NCBI RefSeq assembly: GCF_049568105.1
Contig: NZ_CP145335.1
Coordinates: forward strand, 2,108,001 to 2,172,000
Direction of reading: 5' to 3'
DNA: 64,000 bases
Origin: Salinisphaera sp049568105
GTDB lineage: Bacteria > Pseudomonadota > Gammaproteobacteria > Nevskiales > Salinisphaeraceae
In this document: one piece after another, positions 54,260-62,621 of the stretch
Layout of the letters: each line of letters begins with the position of its first letter
How positions within the stretch are numbered: position 1 is the first letter of the stretch
Translations under genes and position numbers: made by a program
Notes under the pieces: generated by a model
What the model was told of the DNA's origin: nothing
The model's database searches: none
Seen by the model: only the letters and a program-made list of their open reading frames with translations

Positions 54260-54883
54260 GTGCCATCGTGTCGAACCCGCCAACGCGGCTTCACGCTGAT
54301 CGAGATCCTGGTGGTGCTCGTGATCGTCGGCGTGGTGTTGACGTTCGCGACCCTATCGGTGAATCCGAGCGGGCCGGGTGACCGTCTGGATACCGAGTCG
54401 CAGCGGCTATTCGCTCTGGCCCAGACCGCCGCCGATCAGGCGATCCTATCCGGACACACAGTCGGGCTGGAGGTCACCGAACATGGCTATCGCTTCATCG
54501 TGCTGCACCAAAGCGGCTGGAAACCGATCACGGCCGGGGATTCGCCCTTGCGGCCGCGCCGGCTCGACGATGATCTGTATATCGACCGACTGAATGCCCA
54601 GGGTAGCCATGATGCGAACAACGAACAGGCCGCCACGCTGAGCCTGCCGGTCTCGCCGATCGCCGGGCCCAATCCAGCCGATGCTGCGGAAGCCGCAGCG
54701 GCCAACAGCGACCCAAACGACGACGATCGCGATCAGGCTCTGGCCATGCCTGCGGCGCTGTTTCTGTCTAGCGGCGAACTGTTGCCGTTCACGCTTGAGA
54801 TGTCGGCCAAGGATGTGGATCACCGTTTCCAGATCGTGGGCGCGCCCAATGGCGATATCCAGCGTAGGCGAATCGACCGATGA
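54260..54883 (+). CDS. gspH: Minor pseudopilin GspH
   Basis: About 207 residues. Prepilin cleavage site RQRG before FTLIEILVVLVIVGVVLTFATLSV; the soluble part has RLFALAQTAADQAILSGHTVGLEVTEHGYRF, typical of the GspH fold. The start is doubtful: GTG 54260 gives a normal short leader (about 10 residues) but no clear ribosome site. A GTG about 40 bases upstream is another option, and the frame stays open back to 53984 without family sequence. A spacer of some 245 bases after gspG is unusual for this otherwise tight operon. ATGA overlap with gspI. Confidence 0.85.
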   Translation: MPSCRTRQRGFTLIEILVVLVIVGVVLTFATLSVNPSGPGDRLDTESQRLFALAQTAADQAILSGHTVGLEVTEHGYRFIVLHQSGWKPITAGDSPLRPRRLDDDLYIDRLNAQGSHDANNEQAATLSLPVSPIAGPNPADAAEAAAANSDPNDDDRDQALAMPAALFLSSGELLPFTLEMSAKDVDHRFQIVGAPNGDIQRRRIDR

Positions 54884-55335
54884 GTACGCGGCAGGCTGGC
54901 TTCACCCTGATCGAGGTGCTGATCGCACTCGCGGTATTGGCGATCGCCCTGGTGGCGTTCGTCTCCACGGGTGCCCAGAACGCCGATTATGCGACCTATA
55001 TCCGACAGCGCACGGTCGCCGAATGGGTGGCCCGTAACCAGCTGGTGGCCTACCAGCTTGCTCCGAACTGGCCGGATACCGGCAGCCACGACGGCAATAC
55101 CCAGATGGGCGGCAGCCGCTGGCACTGGGAGGCCGAGGTCAAGAGTTCGCCCGATCCCAATGTCCGGCGCGTCAACGTTCGGGTCTATGCCAAGGATCCG
55201 GATCGCCAACAACCGAGCAACGACTCGATCGTACTCATGAGCGGTTTTCTGAGCCAGCACGAACAACCCCGGGATAATCCGAACGGCGCCGACGACACGA
55301 ATGACAGCAACAGCGACGACGAGGACGATTCGTGA
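54880..55335 (+). CDS. gspI: Minor pseudopilin GspI
   Basis: 151 residues. Leader MSTRQAG, then FTLIEVLIALAVLAIALVAF. AEWVARNQLVAYQLAPNWPDTG and GGSRWHWEAEV are standard GspI elements. The last 30 residues form an Asp/Asn/Ser-rich acidic tail that goes beyond the usual end of the family. The ternary tip complex GspI-GspJ-GspK caps the pseudopilus. GTGA overlap with gspJ. Confidence 0.94.
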   Translation: MSTRQAGFTLIEVLIALAVLAIALVAFVSTGAQNADYATYIRQRTVAEWVARNQLVAYQLAPNWPDTGSHDGNTQMGGSRWHWEAEVKSSPDPNVRRVNVRVYAKDPDRQQPSNDSIVLMSGFLSQHEQPRDNPNGADDTNDSNSDDEDDS

Positions 55336-55967
55336 AGCGCCGCGCCGATCAGAGCGGGTTCACGCTGATCGAACTGTTGATCGCGATGGCCGTGTTCGCA
55401 GTGATGGCAGCAATCGCCTACGGCGGTCTGTCGTCGGTGATCAACACGCGCGATTCCATCGATACGGCCCTAGATCGCAGCAAGGAACTGCAGATGGCGC
55501 TATGGCGGCTGCAGCAAGACATCGAGCAGACCGTCGATCGGCCCGTCCGGGATCGCTTCGGCGATCCCGAGCCGCCTCTGATCGGCAGCCCTGACCGTGG
55601 CTTGAACCTGACCCGCGATGGCTGGGCCAATCCGCTGTCGGAGCCGCGCAGCACTCTGCAGCGTGTGCATTATGAGTTGTCGGGCGATCATCATCTGATA
55701 CGCGGCTACTATCGCGTACTCGATCAAGCCCAGGACAGCGAGCCCGTGCGGTCGGACCTGTTGTCCGGGGTCGACAACATCGAGTGGCGGTTCCTGGATA
55801 CCAACGGCAACTGGCAAGACCGCTGGCCGCCCGATAACGGCGGCTCGCTCGCCCCGACCACCGAAAACGCCAATCGGCCGCCGCCGGTGGCCGTGGAGCT
55901 GCGACTGGCGACCGAGCAATGGGGGCGGCTGCGACTGCTGTTCGCCTTGCCGGGTGCCCGCCTATGA
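55332..55967 (+). CDS. gspJ: Minor pseudopilin GspJ
   Basis: 211 residues from a GTG. Leader KRRADQSG before FTLIELLIAMAVFAVMAAIAYGGL. LQMALWRLQQDIEQTVDRPVRD, RVHYELSGDHHLIRGYYRVLDQA and IEWRFLDTNGNWQDRWPP follow the family pattern. Part of the pseudopilus tip. ATGA overlap with gspK. Confidence 0.94.
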   Translation: MKRRADQSGFTLIELLIAMAVFAVMAAIAYGGLSSVINTRDSIDTALDRSKELQMALWRLQQDIEQTVDRPVRDRFGDPEPPLIGSPDRGLNLTRDGWANPLSEPRSTLQRVHYELSGDHHLIRGYYRVLDQAQDSEPVRSDLLSGVDNIEWRFLDTNGNWQDRWPPDNGGSLAPTTENANRPPPVAVELRLATEQWGRLRLLFALPGARL

Positions 55968-56902
55968 TCGAACCGACCCGGCAACGCGGCGTCGCCCTTT
56001 TGACCGCCATGCTGATCATGGCCCTGGCCGCGATCATCAGTACCGCCATGATCGCGAGCATGACGCTGGCCATGCATCGCTCCGGCAATATCTGGAACGC
56101 CCAACAGGCCTGGTGGTATGGCATCGGTATCGAGAACTGGCTCGGCACCCAGCTGCGCGAAGACGCCCGGCATTCGAAAATCGATACCTTGAAAGAAGCC
56201 TGGGCCCAGCCGGTCGACTACTTACCCATCGACGGCGGCTCGATCAGCGGTCAGATCGTCGATCTCCAGGGGCGTTTCAATCTCAACAATCTGGCACTTG
56301 GTAACGCCGAGTCCAGCACCGCGCAGTTCGTTCGCTTGATCGAAGCCGTCTCCGATACCGACGAAATCACTGCCCGAACCATCGCCCAGGCCACCCGCGA
56401 CTGGATCGACGACGATATCCAGCCGGCCCGGCCCTATGGGGCGGAAGACGACTACTATCTCGGTCTTAGCCCTGCCTATCGCACTGGCAACACCCTGATG
56501 GTCAGCCCCAGCGAACTGCGCGCCGTGCGCGGCATGACGCCCCAGCTCTATCGGCGCCTTGCGCCCTATATCTGTGCGCTGCCCACCGCGACTGCGATCA
56601 ACGTCGATACGGCCGGCGCGCCGGTGCTGCAGTCGCTGTTGCCCGACTTGCCCGACAACAGCGGCCAGCAGCTCGCAGCGGCACGCCAGGATTCGCCCTG
56701 GGAATCGACACAGGCGTTTCTTCAGGCCGACGCCGTGGCCGGCCAACCGGCCAAGGGCATATCGATCGCGGTTTCTACCGACTATTTTCTGGTCAGCGGG
56801 CGCATCAGTGTCGGCAACAGCGCCACCCAGTTCTATGCCGTGTTGCATCGCAGCGGCAACGGCGCAGTCGAGGTCGTCCGCCATGCCACCCAGGCGTACT
56901 GA
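55964..56902 (+). CDS. gspK: Minor pseudopilin GspK
   Basis: 312 residues. Leader ends RQRG before VALLTAMLIMALAAIISTAM; as in other GspK proteins, residue +1 is not Phe and the +5 Glu is missing, fitting its place at the very tip. IDLQGRFNLNNL-type core, ATRDWIDDDIQPARPYGAEDDYY with the calcium-site acids, and INVDTAGAPVLQSLLPDL of the SAM-like domain are present. 312 residues is normal. Confidence 0.94.
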   Translation: MIEPTRQRGVALLTAMLIMALAAIISTAMIASMTLAMHRSGNIWNAQQAWWYGIGIENWLGTQLREDARHSKIDTLKEAWAQPVDYLPIDGGSISGQIVDLQGRFNLNNLALGNAESSTAQFVRLIEAVSDTDEITARTIAQATRDWIDDDIQPARPYGAEDDYYLGLSPAYRTGNTLMVSPSELRAVRGMTPQLYRRLAPYICALPTATAINVDTAGAPVLQSLLPDLPDNSGQQLAAARQDSPWESTQAFLQADAVAGQPAKGISIAVSTDYFLVSGRISVGNSATQFYAVLHRSGNGAVEVVRHATQAY

Positions 56903-57019
56903 CGATGCACTGGCCCAGGTTTGATACCTCGACAGCCCCGGCGTCTGCGTTAGACTGCCGGATCGGATCGGCGCGCCCGGGGGCCGGCGCGCGTCTCATC
57001 ACTTTTTCAGGGAGCTGAC

Positions 57020-58237
57020 GTGGCCCGACGGCTTGCGTTGTATTTCGACGGACATCAGGCAGCTTGGTTGGATGAGGCCGGCCAGCCGGTACGCGGCGAA
57101 CTGGCGGAGTTCGCAAGCTCGGCCGGTGCCGACGCCGAGGTTTCGGTGATTATCCCCGGCGAGGATGTGCTGCTGACCCGTGCGACCTTGCCGCCGATCC
57201 GCTCGGCATCGCGGCGCCTTCAGGCCGCGCGCTATGCCCTCGAGGACCGGCTGGCCGGTCGGGTGGAAGAACTGCATTTCGCCCTGGCCGGCGCCCCGGA
57301 CCGACACGGCGAAACGCCGGTCGCAGTCATCGACCTGGCGCGCATGAGCGCCTTGGTCGACACGCTCGCAGATGCGGGGATCGACGCAGTACGCATTCTG
57401 CCGGAGGCGATGGCCCTGCCCCGACCGGAACCCGGCGCCTGGCAGATCGCGGTCGTCGACGAGCGCGTCGTGGCGCGAACCGGTCCCGAAGCCGGCCTAG
57501 CTACCGATATCGAGCTCTGGCCGCTGGTGGCCGGCGCCCTGGATACGCCTGGCGCCGTGACCGTGCATGCAACCTCTGCAACCACAGCACGGTCGCTCGT
57601 GGCGATCGACTGGTCCGGCGACACCGAACCAGCCGTCCATGAGTCGCTGCACCACAGCGACGACGGCATACTCGCCACGCTTCTGGCCGGCGCCGACATC
57701 GGCCGCGGCGGGCTCAATCTTCGGCAGGGCGCGTTCGCACGTCGCTCCCAGTTCCAGTCGCAATGGCGGCCGTTGATCTGGACCGCGGCGCTGGCCGCGA
57801 CTTGGCTGGTGATCGCCATCGCCGGGCGCGCCATCGAAACCTGGCAGCTCAACAACCGGATCGAGCATCTGCACGATCAGACCTTGTCGGCTTTTCACGA
57901 AGCCTTTCCGAACGTTCAGAACATCAATGATCTGCGCGTACAAGCCGAGGAAGGGATTCGCCAGCTGCGCGGCGCCGGGGGCGCCGGCGGCCTGTTCCCG
58001 CTCGTACAGGCGGTCGCGGCGGTCGCTGGCCAGACCGATGCGCTGGAAGTTCAGTCTATGCAATACCGCAACGGCCAGCTCAGCCTGAGCATCAACGGCG
58101 AAAACGTCCAATCCGTGGAGACCCTGCGCGCTGGCTTCGCCCAGCAGGATCGGATCCGGTTATCGGTCGACAGTGCTGATGCCAGCGCAGCCGGCGTTCA
58201 GATCCGGGCCACGGTCAGCCAGGGGGCGAACTCATGA
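57020..58237 (+). CDS. gspL: Type II secretion protein GspL
   Basis: 405 residues from GTG 57020, preceded by GGGAGCTGAC. The cytoplasmic half has the actin-like fold seen in GspL (VSVIIPGEDVLLTRATLPPI, ARYALEDRLAGRVEELHFAL). A single membrane helix lies near 250-270 (LIWTAALAATWLVIAIAG), and the periplasmic ferredoxin-like domain ends the protein. It anchors GspE to the membrane and pairs with GspM. Separated from gspK by 117 bases, so it may have some independent expression. Confidence 0.92.
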   Translation: MARRLALYFDGHQAAWLDEAGQPVRGELAEFASSAGADAEVSVIIPGEDVLLTRATLPPIRSASRRLQAARYALEDRLAGRVEELHFALAGAPDRHGETPVAVIDLARMSALVDTLADAGIDAVRILPEAMALPRPEPGAWQIAVVDERVVARTGPEAGLATDIELWPLVAGALDTPGAVTVHATSATTARSLVAIDWSGDTEPAVHESLHHSDDGILATLLAGADIGRGGLNLRQGAFARRSQFQSQWRPLIWTAALAATWLVIAIAGRAIETWQLNNRIEHLHDQTLSAFHEAFPNVQNINDLRVQAEEGIRQLRGAGGAGGLFPLVQAVAAVAGQTDALEVQSMQYRNGQLSLSINGENVQSVETLRAGFAQQDRIRLSVDSADASAAGVQIRATVSQGANS

Positions 58238-58737
58238 ACGCCCTGAAGGAATGGTTCCACACCCTGGCCCCGCGCGAGCGCGTGATGGTCTCGATCGCGG
58301 CGGTGATGGTCGTGATCGCGCTGTTCTACTATGCCCTTTGGCAGCCTCTGAACAATGCCCTCACCGATGCCCAGGCGCAGGTCACCGCCGAGTCGAACCA
58401 GGCCCGCTGGATGCTCGGCATCCGCAACGAAGCCCAGCTGCTGCGCTCCTCCTCGCAACATCGCGCGCCTACCGGTAGCAATCGTTCGCTGCTGAGCATC
58501 GTCGATGAGAGCAGCCGGGCCAATCAGCTCGGCAAAGCCGTGACCCATATCCAGCCACGGAACAACGACCAGGCCTCGGTAACCCTCGACGAGGCCAACT
58601 TCAACCGCATGCTGTATTGGCTGCAGACGCTACAGAGCCAGTACGGCGTAGTTGCGACCGAAGCCACGATCTCGCGCGAAGAAGACACCGCCGGCCTGGT
58701 CGAAGCCCGCCTGACGCTGAGCCGGGAGGCCTCATGA
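58234..58737 (+). CDS. gspM: Type II secretion protein GspM
   Basis: 167 residues. WFHTLAPRERVMVSIAAVMVVIALFYYALWQPL is the usual GspM start with one membrane helix, and the periplasmic part has RSLLSIVDESSRANQLGKAVTHIQPRNNDQASVTLDEANFNRMLYWL-like sequence typical of the family's ferredoxin-like domain. Partner of GspL. ATGA overlaps on both sides. Confidence 0.93.
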   Translation: MNALKEWFHTLAPRERVMVSIAAVMVVIALFYYALWQPLNNALTDAQAQVTAESNQARWMLGIRNEAQLLRSSSQHRAPTGSNRSLLSIVDESSRANQLGKAVTHIQPRNNDQASVTLDEANFNRMLYWLQTLQSQYGVVATEATISREEDTAGLVEARLTLSREAS

Positions 58738-59489
58738 AGTGGCGCCGGTTCCGGTTCGCGATCGCCGGCGGGATCGCTTTTGTGATCGGCTTGGTGGTGT
58801 ATCTGCCGGCTTCCTTGGTGGCCCATTGGACGACCGACGGTACGCCGGTGCAGTTGCAAGGTGTCAGCGGCACCCTGCTCGACGGCCAGGCGGCCTACGT
58901 ATCGCTGCCCGACGGTGCGCTCGACAATCTACAATGGCAGCTGGCCCCAGCCGCGCTATTGCTCGGGCGGTTGTCGGTCTCCGTTCGGACCGATACCGAT
59001 CTCGGTCATCTGTCGGGCAATGTCGATCGCAGTCTGTTCGGTGGCAATACGATTCGCCACCTCCACGGCGAAGCCACGATTGGTTGGGCCGCGGATCTGG
59101 CCGGCTATACGTTCGTGCCGTTGTCCGGCCGTATCGGGCTCGACTTGAGCCAGGTCAGCTTCGACGACCAGCTCAAGGTCAGTGCTCTGGACGGCCAGGT
59201 ACAGTTGACCAACAGCCGTTGGGAACTGCTCAATCCGCCGCTGACGCTAGGCCGCTTTCAAGCGCAAGTCACCCATACCGACGACGGCTTGGCCGCCGAG
59301 ATCGTCGATAGCCACGGGCCGCTCGCGCTGACCGGTCAAGTGCGTCTGGTCGGCCAACGACGCTACGATCTCAACGTTCGACTGCGGGCTCGGGCCGGGG
59401 CCGACGAGCGGCTCAAGAAGATCCTGGGCCAACTCGGCCGGCCGGACAATGAGGGCTGGTATCGGGTTCGAGAACAAGGCCGGCTTTAA
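58734..59489 (+). CDS. gspN: Type II secretion protein GspN
   Basis: 251 residues. One N-terminal membrane helix (FAIAGGIAFVIGLVVYLPASLV) and a b-strand-rich periplasmic domain with VQLQGVSGTLLDGQAAYV and LSQVSFDDQLKVSALDGQVQLTNS. GspN is found in a subset of systems and is often dispensable; its role is unclear. Last gene of the run. No clear terminator is visible after it, and no prepilin peptidase gene follows. Confidence 0.92.
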   Translation: MKWRRFRFAIAGGIAFVIGLVVYLPASLVAHWTTDGTPVQLQGVSGTLLDGQAAYVSLPDGALDNLQWQLAPAALLLGRLSVSVRTDTDLGHLSGNVDRSLFGGNTIRHLHGEATIGWAADLAGYTFVPLSGRIGLDLSQVSFDDQLKVSALDGQVQLTNSRWELLNPPLTLGRFQAQVTHTDDGLAAEIVDSHGPLALTGQVRLVGQRRYDLNVRLRARAGADERLKKILGQLGRPDNEGWYRVREQGRL

Positions 59490-59826
59490 TACCACTCCGG
59501 TTCGCAACGACGGCCGGCGCGCAGTACCGAGCTCGGGCGCAGGGTCGTCGAGCCATGCTTTACCTGCAATAGCTTTCGAAATCGTTCCGAAGGCCTGCCG
59601 GGGGCGACGTGACGTCGATGCTGGCGGGTGCGCCCCAACCTATCGGCGCCAGCCGATCCGGACCGGGGCTTGAATATCGGCCTTAGTCGACGCCGGCCAA
59701 AGCTTTAAAGCCCGCTTCATCGACAAGCTCGGCATTCCACGATAACCGACCGAGGCCGTCGCGCCATCGGTCGCTGTGATCGGTGGCCCGCGGCTGCCCG
59801 CTCGGCGCGCGGTCGCAGTGCCGGTT
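59490..59826. other. Intergenic stretch between converging gspN and cfa
   Basis: 337 GC-rich bases with no credible gene, no clear terminator hairpin with a T tract and no recognisable RNA. Short open frames here are continuations of neighbouring composition. Confidence 0.4.
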
Positions 59827-61062
59827 TTAGCCCGCCTGGCTCATTGATTGCGCCGGGGGCACAACCATGCCCTCGTCGTGCTCGTCATACAGATAGTCGC
59901 GGGTCAGCGGTACCACGTCGTTGCTATGCGCCAATTGGACGTGATAGACGACCAGGTCGCCATAGCGGAAGATCGCCTCGCAGCCCAGCAGGTAGAACTC
60001 CCACATCCGACAGAATCGTTCGCCCAGCCGCTCGCGAAAAACGTCGCGGCGTTGTTGGAAACGCTCGTTCCAGGCCGCCAGTGTGCGGGCATAGTGGATA
60101 CGCCAGACTTCCAGATCCGACAGATCCATGCCGGTGTTTTCGACACACGGGGCGATATCGGACAGCGACGGGATATAGCCACCCGGGAAGATGTACTTGG
60201 TGATCCAGTTACGGCTATCGCGCGGCGGCACGCCGTTGCGAGCGATGGTATGGATCAGGCTGCGCCCGTCCGGCTTGAGCAGCCGTGCGACCTGATCGAA
60301 AAACGTCTGGTATTGCGGCCGGCCGACGTGCTCGAACATGCCCACCGACACGATGGCGTCGTAGGCGCCCTGATGCTCGCGATAATCTTCCTTGAGAAAG
60401 GTCACGCGGTGGCTTAGGCCCTTAGCTTCGGCGCGTTTCTTGGCGTGGCTGAATTGATCATTCGACAGCGTCAGCCCAACCACCTCGACGTCATAGGTCT
60501 CGGCCAGATACAACGCCATCCCGCCCCAGCCGCAGCCGATGTCGAGCACCTTGTCGCCCGGCTTGAGCAGCAGCTTGCGACCGATATGTGCCAGTTTAGC
60601 GCGCTGGGCCTCGTCGAGCGTCATATCGTCACGCTCGAAATAGGCACAGGAATACTGCATGTCCTCGTCGAGGAAATGCTGGAACAGCTCGTTGTCGATG
60701 TCGTAGTGGTGCTGGACGTTGCGCTCGGATTTAATCCGACTGTTCATTTCCGAAACGCCGCGAAAAGCCCGCCGCGCCAGATCGACGAAGCGGTTGCCGT
60801 CGCCGAAATTGTCGCCATTGGCGAAATACAGCCGAAATACCGCTAGCAGGCCGCCATCGCCCGGCCACCAGTCGCCTTTCATATAGGTTTCGCCAAAAGC
60901 CATTTCGGGATCGGCCAGCAGCCGACGCAGCACTTTGGGATTGCGCAGATGCACATGTGCGACCGGTGCACCGGAACCGTAACGTTCTTCCCCGCCGCTA
61001 TCAGCGAAATGAAGAACCAACGTGCCTTGGGTGACGAAACGTTCGAACAGATTCTTCTTCAC
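59827..61062 (-). CDS. cfa: Cyclopropane-fatty-acyl-phospholipid synthase
   Basis: 411 residues from a GTG. MAFGETYMKGDWWPGDGGL and HHYDIDNELFQHFLDEDMQYSCAYF are the lipid-binding hallmarks, with SAM motif I KVLDIGCGWGGMALYLAE and YDAIVSVGMFEHVG after it. It methylenates cis double bonds of membrane phospholipid chains using SAM, a change tied to acid and salt stress and stationary phase. A subset of close relatives methylate other fatty acids; sequence alone does not exclude that. Confidence 0.94.
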   Translation of the reverse strand: MKKNLFERFVTQGTLVLHFADSGGEERYGSGAPVAHVHLRNPKVLRRLLADPEMAFGETYMKGDWWPGDGGLLAVFRLYFANGDNFGDGNRFVDLARRAFRGVSEMNSRIKSERNVQHHYDIDNELFQHFLDEDMQYSCAYFERDDMTLDEAQRAKLAHIGRKLLLKPGDKVLDIGCGWGGMALYLAETYDVEVVGLTLSNDQFSHAKKRAEAKGLSHRVTFLKEDYREHQGAYDAIVSVGMFEHVGRPQYQTFFDQVARLLKPDGRSLIHTIARNGVPPRDSRNWITKYIFPGGYIPSLSDIAPCVENTGMDLSDLEVWRIHYARTLAAWNERFQQRRDVFRERLGERFCRMWEFYLLGCEAIFRYGDLVVYHVQLAHSNDVVPLTRDYLYDEHDEGMVVPPAQSMSQAG

Positions 61063-61230
61063 AACCCAATCCCTTTGGCCGATTCTTGCGGCCGAACCCC
61101 GTCAGTGAATGGTGTATAAAATACTACGATCGCGGCATAAGTGCATAGTGAAGACATCCGTGCTGCCATAGTCACGACCTCCCACAGCGCTTAGGCTTGG
61201 CCCGATATCCGAACGGCCGGTTGAACCGTC

Positions 61231-62235
61231 ATGTCAGCAATGACCGCTCGCGCGTTATGGCTTACGCCACCACACGGCGCGTGTCTGCGTACCGAAACGC
61301 TGCCCTTCCCCGGCGAAAACGATTTGGTCATACGCACGCGCTTTTCAGCCATAAGCCGCGGCACCGAGATGCTAGTTTATGACGGGGCCGTACCGGAAAG
61401 CGAATACACACGTATGCGCGCGCCATTCCAGGCCGGCGAACTGCCCGGCCCGGTCAAGCACGGCTACGCGAATGTCGGCGTTGTCGAATCCGGCCCGGCA
61501 GGTTGGATCGGGCAGACCGTATTCTGCCTGTACCCGCACCAGAGCCGCTATGTCGTGTCGCCCGAGGCAGTCGTCACCGTACCCGACTCCGTGCCGGCCG
61601 GGCGCGCGGTACTGGCGGCCAATATGGAAACCGCCGTGAACGCGCTATGGGACGCCGGGCCGCGAGTCGGCGACCGGATCGCTGTGGTCGGCGCCGGCGT
61701 GATCGGCTGCCTGACCGCCGCGCTGTGCGCGCGTATTCCCGGCGTTACAGTACAACTGATCGATATCGATCCGAGCCGTGCCGATACGGCCCAAGCCTTG
61801 GATGTCGGGTTCGCCGCGCCGGAGACCGCCTGTGGCGGCTGCGATCTGGTGTTCCATGCCAGCGCCACCTCCGCCGGCCTGGATACCGCGCTCAGCTTGG
61901 CCGGCGACGAGGCCGAGATCATCGAGATGAGCTGGTTCGGCACTCGCCCGACGACCGCACCACTGGGCGGCGCTTTTCATTCGCGGCGGCTGACACTGCG
62001 CGCGACCCAGGTCGGCACCGTCGCCCCGGCGCGCGCCGCGCGCTGGGATCATAGCCAGCGTCTGGCGTTAGCCGTATCGCTCTGCGCGGATTCGCGTCTG
62101 GATGCCCTGATCGATGAAGACGCCGTCTTCGATATGCTGCCCGAGGTCATGGCACGTTTAGCCGATCCGGCCGATCGTACGCTGTGCCAACGGATCGTCT
62201 ATCCCGACCCACCGGATGAGCCATGTATCAACTGA
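61231..62235 (+). CDS. MDR-superfamily dehydrogenase lacking the usual zinc ligands (BchC-like)
   Basis: 334 residues. The GroES-like N-terminal domain has SAISRGTEMLVYDGAVPESEY and GPVKHGYANVGVVE; the Rossmann domain has RIAVVGAGVIGCLTAALCA. The ser-x-gly-thr-glu element (SRGTE) takes the place of the Cys-Gly-x-Asp catalytic zinc segment of alcohol dehydrogenases and the structural-zinc cysteine cluster is absent, as in BchC-type proteins and quinone reductase relatives. It would reduce or oxidise a carbonyl with NAD(P)H. First gene of a tightly overlapping operon with a pterin-synthase-like gene. A second ATG at 61240 is possible. Confidence 0.85.
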   Translation: MSAMTARALWLTPPHGACLRTETLPFPGENDLVIRTRFSAISRGTEMLVYDGAVPESEYTRMRAPFQAGELPGPVKHGYANVGVVESGPAGWIGQTVFCLYPHQSRYVVSPEAVVTVPDSVPAGRAVLAANMETAVNALWDAGPRVGDRIAVVGAGVIGCLTAALCARIPGVTVQLIDIDPSRADTAQALDVGFAAPETACGGCDLVFHASATSAGLDTALSLAGDEAEIIEMSWFGTRPTTAPLGGAFHSRRLTLRATQVGTVAPARAARWDHSQRLALAVSLCADSRLDALIDEDAVFDMLPEVMARLADPADRTLCQRIVYPDPPDEPCIN

Positions 62236-62621
62236 CCGTGCGCGATCACATGATGATCGCCCACAGCTTTCAAAGCCCGACCTTTGGTCCGGCCCAGAAT
62301 CTGCACGGCGCGACCTATGTCGTGGACGTGACTTTCTATCGCCCGACGCTCGACGGCGACGATCTGGTGGTCGATATCGGCGCAGCCTCCGAGGTCCTGG
62401 CTGAGATCGTCGCCGAATTCAATCTCAGCAATCTAGACGAGCACCCGGATCTGGCCGGCCACAACACCACGACCGAGTTCATGGCCGGCGTCGTTCATCA
62501 GCGTATGGCCGCGGCAATCGCAACGGGTCGGCTTGGCGACTCGGGTTCGGGCATCGCCCGAATCGGCGTGCAGCTGTCGGAATCGCATATCGCCTGGGCC
62601 GGCTACGAGGCCGATCTATGA
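62223..62621 (+). CDS. 6-pyruvoyl/6-carboxy-tetrahydropterin synthase-like protein with altered active site
   Basis: 132 residues. MIAHSF, NLHGATYVVDVTF, VVDIGAASEVL, LDEHPDLAGHNTTTEF and LSESHIAWAG align in order with the T-fold of PTPS/QueD. Of the zinc ligands, H14 and H28 are present but the third position reads A30 (HGA instead of HGH), and the catalytic Cys before the HGH motif is missing (FGPAQN). D51 and E120 are kept. It probably binds a pterin or related ring but may not do the QueD or PTPS reaction. Overlaps the dehydrogenase by 13 bases and the next gene by ATGA; GGATGAG precedes the start. Confidence 0.85.
   Translation: MYQLTVRDHMMIAHSFQSPTFGPAQNLHGATYVVDVTFYRPTLDGDDLVVDIGAASEVLAEIVAEFNLSNLDEHPDLAGHNTTTEFMAGVVHQRMAAAIATGRLGDSGSGIARIGVQLSESHIAWAGYEADL

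Noticed and set aside
61086..61120. TTGCGG and TATAAA as a promoter for the pterin-like operon
   Set aside because: The spacing of 23 bases is too long for a sigma-70 promoter, and no better -35 was found.
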